From Pseudoalteromonas espejiana DSM 9414 (GTDB taxonomy: Bacteria > Pseudomonadota > Gammaproteobacteria > Enterobacterales > Alteromonadaceae): a stretch of 64,000 nucleotides of DNA. Each line of letters begins with the position of its first letter. The first letter of the stretch is position 1. Where the stretch lies: the NCBI RefSeq assembly GCF_002221525.1, contig NZ_CP011028.1:941001-1005000 (forward strand), given 5' to 3'. The notes under the pieces were generated by a model, which saw nothing but the letters and a program-made list of their open reading frames with translations, did no database searches and had not been told where the DNA came from. The translations under genes and the position numbers were made by a program. Positions 54,626-62,724 of this stretch are shown piece after piece.

Positions 54626-55435
54626 ATGAAGTATGTTGTTGTTTTACTTTTTTTATTAAACAGTTCAGGAATACTTGCTCAAACGTTTAGTTTTGGTGTG
54701 GTACCGCAATATGAGCCTCAAAAACTAAATACGTTGTGGCAGCCGTTGCTTAGTAAAATAACTGAAAAAACCGGCATTAAGTTAAAGCTGGTGACCGTGG
54801 AGTCGATACCTGTTTTTGAACAAGGTTTTGCCCAAGGAGATTATGACTTTGCTTACATGAACCCTTGGCATAGTGTTATAGCTCACGATAAGCAAGGCTA
54901 TATACCTATTGTTAAAGATGCTGCCCGGCATTTACAAGGTGTATTAGTAGTAAACAAAAACAGCAATATAAACACCTTAGAGCAACTAGAGGGGGCTGAA
55001 ATTGCTTTTCCTGCACCTAATGCTTTAGGCGCATCCCTATTAATGCGTGCAGAGTTAGCTTTACTTTATGGGTTAACAATTAAACCTATATATGTACAAA
55101 CACACTCATCGGTTTATTTAAATGTTGCACTTAATTCTACCCCCGCGGGCGGCGGCGTATTAGGCACTTTAAATCAGCAGCCAAAAAACTTACAAAATAA
55201 GCTTAAAGTAATTTATAAAACGCGAAAAGTGAGCCGTCACCCAATTGTTGGACACCCACGAGTTAACTCAAAAATACAGGCGCAAATACAAAGCGCTATT
55301 ATTGAAATAGGGCAAAACCCTCAGCAAAAGCACTTATTAGCAGGGATCCCTATAGTGGAGCCGAGTAAAGCGAGTCTTGCCGACTATCAGTCATTAACAC
55401 AATGGGGGTTACGCTCGTTTTATGTTGAAAATTAA
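54626..55435 (+). CDS. PhnD-like periplasmic substrate-binding protein
   Basis: This 269-residue protein begins with a Sec signal peptide (MKYVVVLLFLLNSSGILAQT) and the mature PhnD-like start FSFGVVPQYEPQKLNTLWQP. The phosphate/phosphite/phosphonate family region is seen at QGDYDFAYMNPWHSVIAH (about residues 71-88), and at EIAFPAPNALGASLLMRAEL (about 129-148). No phn transporter genes are near. Its last 14 bases overlap a hybrid histidine kinase, so the likely role is a periplasmic sensor feeding that kinase. The ligand is unknown, and a phosphorus oxyanion is only one possibility. Confidence 0.83.
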   Translation: MKYVVVLLFLLNSSGILAQTFSFGVVPQYEPQKLNTLWQPLLSKITEKTGIKLKLVTVESIPVFEQGFAQGDYDFAYMNPWHSVIAHDKQGYIPIVKDAARHLQGVLVVNKNSNINTLEQLEGAEIAFPAPNALGASLLMRAELALLYGLTIKPIYVQTHSSVYLNVALNSTPAGGGVLGTLNQQPKNLQNKLKVIYKTRKVSRHPIVGHPRVNSKIQAQIQSAIIEIGQNPQQKHLLAGIPIVEPSKASLADYQSLTQWGLRSFYVEN

Positions 55436-57656
55436 CTGGTGGCGTAGCCTTAGGGTGCAAAGCTTTATTGCTGTTATGGTGTTTGGCTTTTTATTAATTT
55501 GTTTATTTGTTTTTTATGCGCTGCCAGAGCAAGCTCGTTGGGTTAATGATGGCCTCTCTAAAGCGGCGCAGCGTTCGCTACAGCAGCTGTCTACCTCTAT
55601 TACTACCCCTTTGTTAACTCGCCAATATGCTGAGCTTTACGAACAAATAGACTCACAGCTTGAAATACAGCCTAATTGGAAGGCAATTCGAGTGGTAGAC
55701 ACCGCAACACAAAACCAGTTATACCCTTTAAATGAATGGCTAAGAGAAAGCGTGGCTGGCGATGTAACATTAAAAGAACGCGTTGAGTTTTTAGATAAGC
55801 CGCTGGCTGAAATCACATTAGTTGTAAATTTTGAAACAGAAGTAAATGAAGCCGCTAAACTTCACTACACCTTAATTTATATCCAATTTTTTATACTTGT
55901 AATCTTTTTTATTGCACTTGCTTGGTTGGTCGACTACAGAATTACAACCCCTTTGCGCTCATTAGAAATTGCGTTTTCTAAGCTTGCCAAGGGTAATTTT
56001 GATTGTCGGGTGAGTGTGCAGCAAAAAAATGAGATAGGCAGTGTGACTAACTCTTTCAATAAAATGGCGAGTGAGGTGGCTAATAGTCATCAAAAAGTAA
56101 ACGCATTAAGAATTCAAGCTGAATCTGCAAGTAAAGCTAAGTCAGACTTTATGGCAAATATGAGTCATGAGTTAAGGACGCCTTTAAACGCAATTTTAGG
56201 CCTAGCTCAGCTTTATCAATACGATAGCAATGCTTCTGAGATCCAAAAAGAAAATGCTCAAAGTATTTATCAAGCTGGCGAGCATCTGCTTTTATTAATT
56301 AACGACGTATTAGATTTAACCTCTATTGAATCGGGCAATTTGCAATTTAATTTTGAACACGCCCCCGTAAAAGAGATGTTGGTAAATTGTATTGAGCTGG
56401 TGTCTGAGCTTGCTAGGGTAGAGTTAGTTTCATTGCATACACATGACATTGATTCGTTAGAAGGGGTGTATTTATATGTAGATAAGCGCCGATTTAAACA
56501 AGTACTACTTAACCTACTTTCAAATGCTATTAAATATAACAAAGTACGCGGAAAAATCGATATTCGCTGTAAGGTGGATAGTGATACTCGTTGTAATATT
56601 GATATTGAAGATACCGGGTGTGGGTTTTCTCAAGATGATATTTTACGACTATTTAAACCCTTTGATAGGCTGGGAGCTGAGACGAGTAAAACTCATGGTA
56701 CGGGTATCGGTTTAGTGATCACCAAAGAGTTGATAGAGCGAATGCAAGGTGAGCTGAAAGTAAGCTCTAAAATAGACAATGGGTCTTGCTTTAAAGTCAG
56801 CTTTAATAGCTTTACAAAAGACGCAGTAGTAGCAGAGCATATAAGCCCTACTGGCGTTGAAGCAACGACCATAAATAAGCAAGCATTACCTTTAATCAAA
56901 GTGCTGGTGGCAGAGGATCAGCTTACTAACCAGCAAGTACTAAAACAACAGCTTACTATGCTTGGGGTCGATTCAACGTTTGCCAATAATGGAGCGCAAG
57001 CATGGCAAATACTGCAAAGTAATCATTTTGATATGTTGCTTAGCGATATACAGATGCCATTGTTAAATGGATTAGAGTTGGCAAAAAAAATTCGTAGTAG
57101 CAAAAAGTACGACGAACTTATTATTATTGCTGTTACTGCTAATATTATGAAAGATAATATTGAAGCTTGCTACGCTTGCGGTATGAATGGGTTTATAACT
57201 AAGCCTGTAGAGCTTGAAAGCTTAAAGTCATTACTAATGGAGCATGCTAAGGGCATAACTAACACTGAAAAGAATCAGATTGAAGTTAAAGAGCAAACCA
57301 GTTGTACATTTACCCAATTAGACATGCCTTTACTTTGTTCAATGTTAGGAAATGAACCTCAAACACACTGTTTAGTTTTTAATGCATTTTTACAAACAGC
57401 GTGCGAGCAGGTTAAATTAATTGAAGCTTTTACTCATAGCGCTAATTACACAGATTTAGCATTTCAGGCCCATGGCTTAAAGTCATCAGCAAAATCGGTA
57501 GCGGCACTAAAGCTAAGTGATATTTGCCAAAAGATAGAAAGCTTAGCAGAGCAAAAAAAATTAGATGAAACATTATTTTTTGAATTAGAAATGACTTTTA
57601 ACGAGGTGCTCGCTCAGCTAAAAATATATTGTAACCAGTATGAGCAACAAGAATAA
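55422..57656 (+). CDS. Hybrid sensor histidine kinase with receiver and Hpt domains
   Basis: This 744-residue kinase has a helix near residues 12-30, a periplasmic region to about 145, a second helix near 148-170, and HAMP (about 172-225). HisKA has the phosphorylatable histidine in MSHELRTPLNAILGLAQL near residue 250. The ATPase domain has NLLSNAIKYNKVRG, DTGCGF and THGTGIGLVI. A receiver domain (about 490-605) carries LLSDIQMP with its aspartate. A C-terminal Hpt domain has the histidine in AHGLKSSAKS. All catalytic residues are visible, giving a full phosphorelay. No response regulator lies beside it. It overlaps the PhnD-like gene by 14 bases, so the pair forms one sensing unit. Confidence 0.93.
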   Translation: MLKINWWRSLRVQSFIAVMVFGFLLICLFVFYALPEQARWVNDGLSKAAQRSLQQLSTSITTPLLTRQYAELYEQIDSQLEIQPNWKAIRVVDTATQNQLYPLNEWLRESVAGDVTLKERVEFLDKPLAEITLVVNFETEVNEAAKLHYTLIYIQFFILVIFFIALAWLVDYRITTPLRSLEIAFSKLAKGNFDCRVSVQQKNEIGSVTNSFNKMASEVANSHQKVNALRIQAESASKAKSDFMANMSHELRTPLNAILGLAQLYQYDSNASEIQKENAQSIYQAGEHLLLLINDVLDLTSIESGNLQFNFEHAPVKEMLVNCIELVSELARVELVSLHTHDIDSLEGVYLYVDKRRFKQVLLNLLSNAIKYNKVRGKIDIRCKVDSDTRCNIDIEDTGCGFSQDDILRLFKPFDRLGAETSKTHGTGIGLVITKELIERMQGELKVSSKIDNGSCFKVSFNSFTKDAVVAEHISPTGVEATTINKQALPLIKVLVAEDQLTNQQVLKQQLTMLGVDSTFANNGAQAWQILQSNHFDMLLSDIQMPLLNGLELAKKIRSSKKYDELIIIAVTANIMKDNIEACYACGMNGFITKPVELESLKSLLMEHAKGITNTEKNQIEVKEQTSCTFTQLDMPLLCSMLGNEPQTHCLVFNAFLQTACEQVKLIEAFTHSANYTDLAFQAHGLKSSAKSVAALKLSDICQKIESLAEQKKLDETLFFELEMTFNEVLAQLKIYCNQYEQQE

Positions 57657-57686
57657 TGCGCCATTACTAAAGCAATAGCGCATTAT
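57653..57686. terminator. Terminator-like hairpin between the kinase and S10 peptidase genes
   Basis: ATAATGCGC and GCGCATTAT pair perfectly over a 16-base loop between convergent genes. The left arm includes the kinase stop codon. No long T run is present. Confidence 0.4.
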
Positions 57687-57692
57687 CGAGAT

Positions 57693-59210
57693 TTAATATT
57701 TAGCGGCTTGCCCTTTGGCTGGCAATGCGTTAATTATAAAATCGCGTAAGTCGTTATTTGAACTTTTAAGATCGTCATGGCGTAGGTACGTCATGTGGCC
57801 ACTTCGGTAACCTTTAAAGCTTAAACGGTTTTTCATTTTGCCACTTGGGTCTAGCTGCCATAGCGTATACTTAGCGTCAAAGTAGTTTGTTGCCCCATCA
57901 TAATAACCCGCTTGAATCATTACCTTTAAATATGGGTTTTGTGCCATAGCTAAACGCAAGTTTTCGCCGGTGTTATTTTTACTTCTGTCCCAAGGATGAA
58001 CGTTACCAAATAGGTTATATTTTACGTCGGTTTTGTAGTTGAGCTCTTCACGTAAATAGTAGTTAATCGCAGGAGTAAACGAGTGCAACCAAGAGGTAAG
58101 TTCAGCCCAATAGTCAGGGGACTCACCGGCATCGCGTTTATCTATTCCTAAGTAACGCGAGTCTAAACGACCTACTGTTTGGCCACGTTTACGAAGTAGT
58201 TCTTTCCAAAAAAACTGAGTTGGAACATCTAAGTTGTTTTGCTCAATAAACTGCTCAGATAAACCCGCATATTCAGCCATTTTTTTAATAATACGGCGTT
58301 TTTCTTCAGCTTTAATAAAGCCACCTTTGGCAAGCGCAGGAATAAGCTCGTTAATTGTAAACTGTTCAACTTCTGGCAGCAGTTCATCTAAATCTTTTGC
58401 TTGCAACGTGTCGTTTAGTGCTTTGTGATACCAAGCCGTTGCAGCAAAGTAAGGCAAGCGGTTTGCTGCCTTTATTGGACCATCTCGCTTAATACCAATA
58501 TCAGTTGGCGAAACTAACACCACACCATTAATGTACATCCACTGGCTGTTTTGTAGTTCGTGCGCAAGGCCTGATACACGTGTGGTCCCGTAGCTTTCGC
58601 CAATTAAATACTTAGGAGAGCGCCAGCGCTCATTTCTATTTACAAAGGTATTTAACCACTCTGCAAGGTATTTAATATCAGCATTAACACCAAAAAACAG
58701 CTCTTTTTGCTTTGCTTTAGAAAGCATTTCGCCTTTGCTATTTTCGAGTACGCGTGAATAACCTGTATTAACTGGGTTAACGTAAACTATATCGGCTACA
58801 TCAAGCACTGAGTAAGGGTTGTCTTTTACGCCATAGGGTTGAACAGGGTAGCCTTCGTCATCAATTTTTAAAACGCGTGGGCCTGTGTAAGCTAAGTGCA
58901 TCCACACAGAAGCAGAGCCAGGTCCGCCATTAAACGAGATAAGTAAAGGGCGAGTAGTTCTGTCATCTACTTTATCACGTGTGTAGTAGGTGTATTGCAG
59001 TGTGGCAATTGCATCGCCTTTGTCATCCCACACAGGCTGTGTGCCAGTTTTTACAGTGTAATTAAATCGTTCGCCATTAATTTTAGCTTTATGCTGCGTA
59101 ACTACACTGCTATCAACATCTATTTTACGTTGGTTATTTGCTTGTGCTGTATTGCTTAGTAGTATTACTGCTAGCGCTAAGGTAAAACGAGTTAGGTGAG
59201 CAAGCTTCAT
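57693..59210 (-). CDS. Secreted S10 serine carboxypeptidase-like protein
   Basis: This 505-residue protein starts with a signal peptide (MKLAHLTRFTLALAVILLSN, cleavage near AQA). It belongs to peptidase family S10: FNGGPGSASVWMHLAYTGPR is the oxyanion region, and the nucleophile serine lies in YLIGESYGTTRVSGLAHEL near residue 205. The acid is probably the aspartate in the GYYDGATNYFDAKY region, and the histidine lies in SGHMTYLRHDD. Bacterial S10 enzymes remove C-terminal residues from peptides, so a periplasmic or secreted peptide-degradation role is likely. It is monocistronic, with a 342-base divergent region shared with the GGDEF gene. Confidence 0.9.
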   Translation of the reverse strand: MKLAHLTRFTLALAVILLSNTAQANNQRKIDVDSSVVTQHKAKINGERFNYTVKTGTQPVWDDKGDAIATLQYTYYTRDKVDDRTTRPLLISFNGGPGSASVWMHLAYTGPRVLKIDDEGYPVQPYGVKDNPYSVLDVADIVYVNPVNTGYSRVLENSKGEMLSKAKQKELFFGVNADIKYLAEWLNTFVNRNERWRSPKYLIGESYGTTRVSGLAHELQNSQWMYINGVVLVSPTDIGIKRDGPIKAANRLPYFAATAWYHKALNDTLQAKDLDELLPEVEQFTINELIPALAKGGFIKAEEKRRIIKKMAEYAGLSEQFIEQNNLDVPTQFFWKELLRKRGQTVGRLDSRYLGIDKRDAGESPDYWAELTSWLHSFTPAINYYLREELNYKTDVKYNLFGNVHPWDRSKNNTGENLRLAMAQNPYLKVMIQAGYYDGATNYFDAKYTLWQLDPSGKMKNRLSFKGYRSGHMTYLRHDDLKSSNNDLRDFIINALPAKGQAAKY

Positions 59211-59552
59211 TATCGTTCCTTATTATTGTTAAGCTGCTATTTAAAATAAAAAAGACAAAAATAACAAAAGTATTGAGATTAATGGTCGATAATACTGGTT
59301 GAGTTTAATTAAAGGTATAAAATATTTACTTGGGCCTTTTAAAGATATTTTGTAACTAGTCATTTAGCTCAAGATTAAAATCAAGTATATTTGCCAAACG
59401 TTGTATTTAAATTAAATACAACGTTTGCACTCAATTAAATGGAACCCCCCTAATTACTGGGTCATATAAACAAAGTCTTTATTGGATGTTTTTCTTAACT
59501 TGCCTGTGTAAGCAAGTTTTAACACATAAAAATAAGTATTAAAGAGATGTTT
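59211..59552. other. Divergent regulatory region between S10 peptidase and GGDEF genes
   Basis: This 342-base AT-rich stretch has no supported gene. It contains a 33-base perfect palindrome at 59395-59427, a smaller hairpin at 59497-59518 (AACTTGC/GCAAGTT, followed by TTT), and presumably both promoters. No clear -10/-35 pair stands out. Confidence 0.6.
59395..59427. repeat. 33-base perfect palindrome, possible operator
   Basis: CAAACGTTGTATTTAA and TTAAATACAACGTTTG are exact inverted copies of 16 bases around a single central A. This is far longer than expected by chance in 342 bases. It lies nearly midway between the divergent S10 peptidase and diguanylate cyclase genes. A dimeric regulator site or a cruciform is likely. 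There is no T run, so it is not an ordinary terminator. The one-base centre makes an RNA hairpin unfavourable unless a few pairs open. Confidence 0.7.
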
Positions 59553-60773
59553 ATGCAAAGAGTATTAGTGGTTGAAGACAGTAAGGTAGTACAACAGGTG
59601 CTACGCCACTTATCAGCTCAATATTTAGATGTTGAAGTTGATTTTGCTTGGTCATTAAGTGAGTGCCAACAATACGTTGAAAAACATAACTATTCACTTG
59701 CTTTGGTTGATTTAACATTGCCTGATGCCCCAAACGGTGAAGTGGCAAAATTTACACTATCAAACGCTATTCCCACAGTTGTATTAACTTCTAAAATTGA
59801 TGAGTACAAGCGCCAGCAAATGCTAGAGCTTGGCGTTATAGATTACGTGATTAAAGATAATCGAGATTCTTATCATTACGCTATTAAGTTGGTGGCGCAA
59901 TTGCTGCGTAACGAAGGCTGTAAAGCATTGGTAGCTGATGACTCTAAGTTAAGCCGTTCATTAATGAAACAAATGCTCGAAAAGCAGCTGTTTGATGTAA
60001 CAGATGCACAAGACGGCCAGCAAGCACTCGAAATCATTAAAAATAATCCTAATATAAAGTTACTGATGACTGACTATGCAATGCCGTTAATGGATGGTTT
60101 TGAACTAGTTAAAGCAGTGCGTAATTTTAGAGGCCGTGATGATTTAGCTATTATTGGTTTATCAGGTGCTGGTAAGCATGGTTTATCGGCGCGCTTTATA
60201 AAATATGGCGCGAATGATTTTTTAACTAAGCCATTTATGAATGAAGAGTTCCATTGTCGGGTTATGCAAACTATGGAGCAGCTGTCACTGATTGCCGATA
60301 TAAAAGAAAGTGCCTACAGAGATTATTTAACGGGTATGTATAATCGTCGTTACTTTTATCAATATGCAGAGCAACTGTTAAAAAAACAGCAGCACAATAC
60401 CTTGGCATTACTTGATATCGATTTTTTTAAAAGTATTAACGATACGCTTGGTCATGAGGCCGGCGATCAGGCATTAAAGCAAGTTGCAACGTTAATAAAA
60501 ACAACCTTTTCAAAATTTACAGTGGCGCGAGTAGGCGGTGAAGAGTTTGCTATCATTTTAGATGATATAGACACCGCTCGAGGACGTGAGTATTTAGAGG
60601 GATTCAGAAAAAAACTCGCTAAATATGAGTTTATAATAGATGAAAAACCGCACTCTATTACAATCAGTATTGGTGTAGCTGACTTTCAAAACACCGATTT
60701 AACACAAGCAATGCGCGTTGCAGATGCTGCGCTTTACGAAGCTAAAAACAAAGGTCGTAACTGTGTTGTTTAA
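59553..60773 (+). CDS. Double-receiver diguanylate cyclase (REC-REC-GGDEF)
   Basis: I prefer the ATG at 59553, which has AAGAG at good spacing. The ATG at 59547 has it too close. The 406-residue response regulator has two receiver domains (about residues 1-120 and 122-245), the first with LALVDLTLP as its phosphoacceptor strand and the second with LLMTDYAMP. The GGDEF domain (about 255-406) is intact: DYLTGMYNRRYF, LLDIDFFKSINDTLGHEAGD and the active site RVGGEEFAII. It should make cyclic-di-GMP when phosphorylated. The KVVQQ and SRSLMK helices after the acidic pockets are typical. Its partner kinase is not identified, though the hybrid kinase lies 2 kb away. Confidence 0.93.
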   Translation: MQRVLVVEDSKVVQQVLRHLSAQYLDVEVDFAWSLSECQQYVEKHNYSLALVDLTLPDAPNGEVAKFTLSNAIPTVVLTSKIDEYKRQQMLELGVIDYVIKDNRDSYHYAIKLVAQLLRNEGCKALVADDSKLSRSLMKQMLEKQLFDVTDAQDGQQALEIIKNNPNIKLLMTDYAMPLMDGFELVKAVRNFRGRDDLAIIGLSGAGKHGLSARFIKYGANDFLTKPFMNEEFHCRVMQTMEQLSLIADIKESAYRDYLTGMYNRRYFYQYAEQLLKKQQHNTLALLDIDFFKSINDTLGHEAGDQALKQVATLIKTTFSKFTVARVGGEEFAIILDDIDTARGREYLEGFRKKLAKYEFIIDEKPHSITISIGVADFQNTDLTQAMRVADAALYEAKNKGRNCVV

Positions 60774-60847
60774 GTAGTAAAAGTTAGTTTGATTTACTCC
60801 CTTATATTGAGTCGTCCTAAATGGTGCACCAATGTAGCTGAGTTGTT

Positions 60848-60879
60848 AAAAAAGCGCACCTTAATGGTGCGTTTTTTTT
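60848..60879 (+). terminator. Terminator after the GGDEF gene; stem matches an NtrC site
   Basis: AAAAAAGCGCACC-TTAAT-GGTGCG with eight Ts is a strong terminator. Its core GCACC-TTAAT-GGTGC (60856-60870) is also an exact NtrC consensus (GCACC-N5-GGTGC), about 97 bases upstream of the expected glnK start. Confidence 0.82.
60856..60870. promoter_or_regulatory. Candidate NtrC enhancer site upstream of glnK
   Basis: GCACC-TTAAT-GGTGC matches the NtrC dimer consensus. It lies near -97 relative to the sigma-54 start predicted below, a usual enhancer distance. A second GCACC half-site with a poor partner lies at 60827-60841, about 29 bases upstream. It doubles as a terminator stem, which makes the call less certain. 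Confidence 0.5.
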
Positions 60880-60933
60880 GTCCTAAACTTAAGTTTTAAC
60901 CTTAACGTGATGATATTTATGGTTTTTTAATAG

Positions 60934-60949
60934 TGGCACAAAGGTTGGA
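60934..60949 (+). promoter_or_regulatory. Probable sigma-54 promoter of glnK-amtB
   Basis: TGGCAC-AAAGG-TTGGA has the sigma-54 spacing and a perfect -24 box. The -12 GC is GG, one mismatch. Transcription would begin near 60960, 36 bases before the glnK ATG. glnK-amtB is a classic NtrC and sigma-54 target in gammaproteobacteria, which supports the reading. Confidence 0.6.
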
Positions 60950-60995
60950 TTATAAAAGCCAACAGGATAACAATAAAGCGTCCGAGGGGGCCACT

Positions 60996-61334
60996 ATGAA
61001 AATGATTAGTGCAATCATAAAACCATTTAAATTAGATGATGTGCGTGAAGCACTCGCTGATTTAGGTATTGAAGGGATGACCGTAGTTGATGTTAAAGGT
61101 TTTGGACGTCAACGAGGCCATACAGAGCTGTATCGTGGAGCAGAGTACCAGGTAGATTTTATTCCTAAAATCAAACTTGAAATTGCTACTCGTACTGAAA
61201 ATTGCCAACGCGTTGTTGAAGCAATCACTAAAATTGCCTCAACAGGTAAAATTGGTGACGGTAAAATTTTCGTGTACGACTTAGATCAAATTGTTCGTAT
61301 CCGTACGGGCGAACTTGATGAAGAAGCAATTTAA
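60996..61334 (+). CDS. glnK: Nitrogen regulatory PII protein GlnK
   Basis: PII proteins sense ATP/ADP and 2-oxoglutarate and, when deuridylylated, plug the ammonium channel AmtB. I start it at the ATG at 60996 (MKMISAIIKPFKLDDVREAL), with GAGGGG upstream. The 21 codons before it are leader. The 112 residues carry the T-loop FGRQRGHTELYRGAEYQVDF, with the uridylylated tyrosine in YRGAEY, and the B-loop TGKIGDGKIFVYDL. The gene lies 12 bases before amtB, so GlnK is preferred over GlnB. Nitrogen limitation should induce it through NtrC and sigma-54. Confidence 0.93.
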   Translation: MKMISAIIKPFKLDDVREALADLGIEGMTVVDVKGFGRQRGHTELYRGAEYQVDFIPKIKLEIATRTENCQRVVEAITKIASTGKIGDGKIFVYDLDQIVRIRTGELDEEAI

Positions 61335-61346
61335 GGGGGCTGATTA

Positions 61347-62576
61347 ATGGAAAATACAATTGTAGAACTCAAATTTTCACTCGATACCTTTTACTTTTTG
61401 GTGTCGGGAATATTAGTAATGTGGATGGCAGCAGGTTTTGCCATGTTAGAAGCGGGTTTAGTTCGCTCTAAAAACACGACTGAAATTCTAACTAAAAACG
61501 TGGCGCTGTACTCTATCGCATGTACCATGTTTTTATTAGTTGGCTACAACATTATGTATGTAGACAACGGCGAAGGTGGCATTATCCCTTCAATTGGCGC
61601 ATTAATTGGCACGCAAGCGGCCGATGCTGACCATTCATTAGAATCTGACTTTTTCTTCCAAGTAGTATTTGTTGCAACGGCTATGTCGATTGTATCGGGT
61701 GCGGTTGCTGAACGTATGAAGTTATTTGCTTTCTTAGCATTTGCAGTTGTTTTAACTGGCTTTATTTACCCAATGGAAGGTTACTGGACATGGGGCGGTG
61801 GCTTCTTATCAGAAATGGGCTTTGTTGACTTTGCAGGCTCTGCAATCGTTCATGGTGCTGGTGCTGCAGCTGCTTTAGCGGGTGTAATACTGTTAGGTGC
61901 TCGTAAAGGTAAATACGGTAAAAACGGTGAGATTTACCCAATTCCAGGTTCTAACTTACCTCTTGCTACATTAGGTACGTTTATTTTATGGATGGGTTGG
62001 TTTGGTTTTAACGGTGGTTCACAATTACTTCTTTCAGACAAAGAAAATGCAACTGCTGTAGGTCAAATTTTACTTAATACCAACGCTGCTGCTGCAATGG
62101 GTGCAATTGCTGCACTGTTTGTATGTAAAGTGTTATGGGGTAAAGCTGACTTAACTATGGTACTAAATGGCGCATTAGCAGGTTTAGTTGTTATTACTGC
62201 AGACCCACTTTCACCATCACCATTAATGGCTTGTTTACTAGGTATTTTAGGTGGTTCACTGGTTGTGTTTAGCATTGTAGCGCTTGATAAAGCAAAAATT
62301 GATGACCCAGTGGGTGCTATCTCAGTTCACGGTGTATGTGGCGCGCTAGGTATTATGTTAGTGCCAGTATCTAACGGCGATGCAAACTTTGTAACTCAGC
62401 TTATTGGTTTAGTGACAATCTTAGCCTTTGTTTTTGTAGCTTCATTCATTGTATGGGCTATTTTAAAGCAAACTATGGGTATTCGTGTAACAGAAGAAGA
62501 AGAGTTAAGCGGTATGGACCAACACGACTGTGGTGTTGATGCTTACCCTGAGTTTGTTTCTGTTCGCAGTAACTAA
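61347..62576 (+). CDS. amtB: Ammonium transporter AmtB
   Basis: AmtB conducts ammonium across the inner membrane. The 409-residue protein has about eleven helices. It starts VELKFSLDTFYFLVSGILVM with an early MWMAAGFAMLEAGLVRSKNT, the family start. AMSIVSGAVAERMKLFAF, DFAGSAIVHGAGAAAALAG and LGTFILWMGWFGFNGGSQL are conserved. The twin pore histidines lie in the SAIVHGAGAA and ISVHGVCGALG segments. The C-terminal tail is short and ends in EEELSGMDQHDCGVDAYPE, where GlnK-controlled tails normally lie. It follows glnK by 12 bases. A terminator follows. Confidence 0.95.
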   Translation: MENTIVELKFSLDTFYFLVSGILVMWMAAGFAMLEAGLVRSKNTTEILTKNVALYSIACTMFLLVGYNIMYVDNGEGGIIPSIGALIGTQAADADHSLESDFFFQVVFVATAMSIVSGAVAERMKLFAFLAFAVVLTGFIYPMEGYWTWGGGFLSEMGFVDFAGSAIVHGAGAAAALAGVILLGARKGKYGKNGEIYPIPGSNLPLATLGTFILWMGWFGFNGGSQLLLSDKENATAVGQILLNTNAAAAMGAIAALFVCKVLWGKADLTMVLNGALAGLVVITADPLSPSPLMACLLGILGGSLVVFSIVALDKAKIDDPVGAISVHGVCGALGIMLVPVSNGDANFVTQLIGLVTILAFVFVASFIVWAILKQTMGIRVTEEEELSGMDQHDCGVDAYPEFVSVRSN

Positions 62577-62603
62577 TTCAAAATTTTAAATCATTGTGTT
62601 CAC

Positions 62604-62630
62604 AAAGCCCTACCTAGGTAGGGCTTTTTT
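62604..62630 (+). terminator. Terminator of glnK-amtB
   Basis: AAAGCCCTACC-TA-GGTAGGGC followed by six Ts forms a perfect stem 27 bases after amtB. Confidence 0.87.
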
Positions 62631-62724
62631 CATTTAGGGTGGGTTAATTTTTCGGGTGTTAGCATATATCGTCTATGTTAAGCTCTCACTCGTAAAATAA
62701 ACCTTTGGAATAAATTACACTTAA

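Noticed and set aside
60933..60995. 21-codon N-terminal extension of GlnK
   Set aside because: PII proteins start MKMISAIIKPF. The ATG at 60996 has GAGGGG, and the upstream frame overlaps the sigma-54 promoter region.
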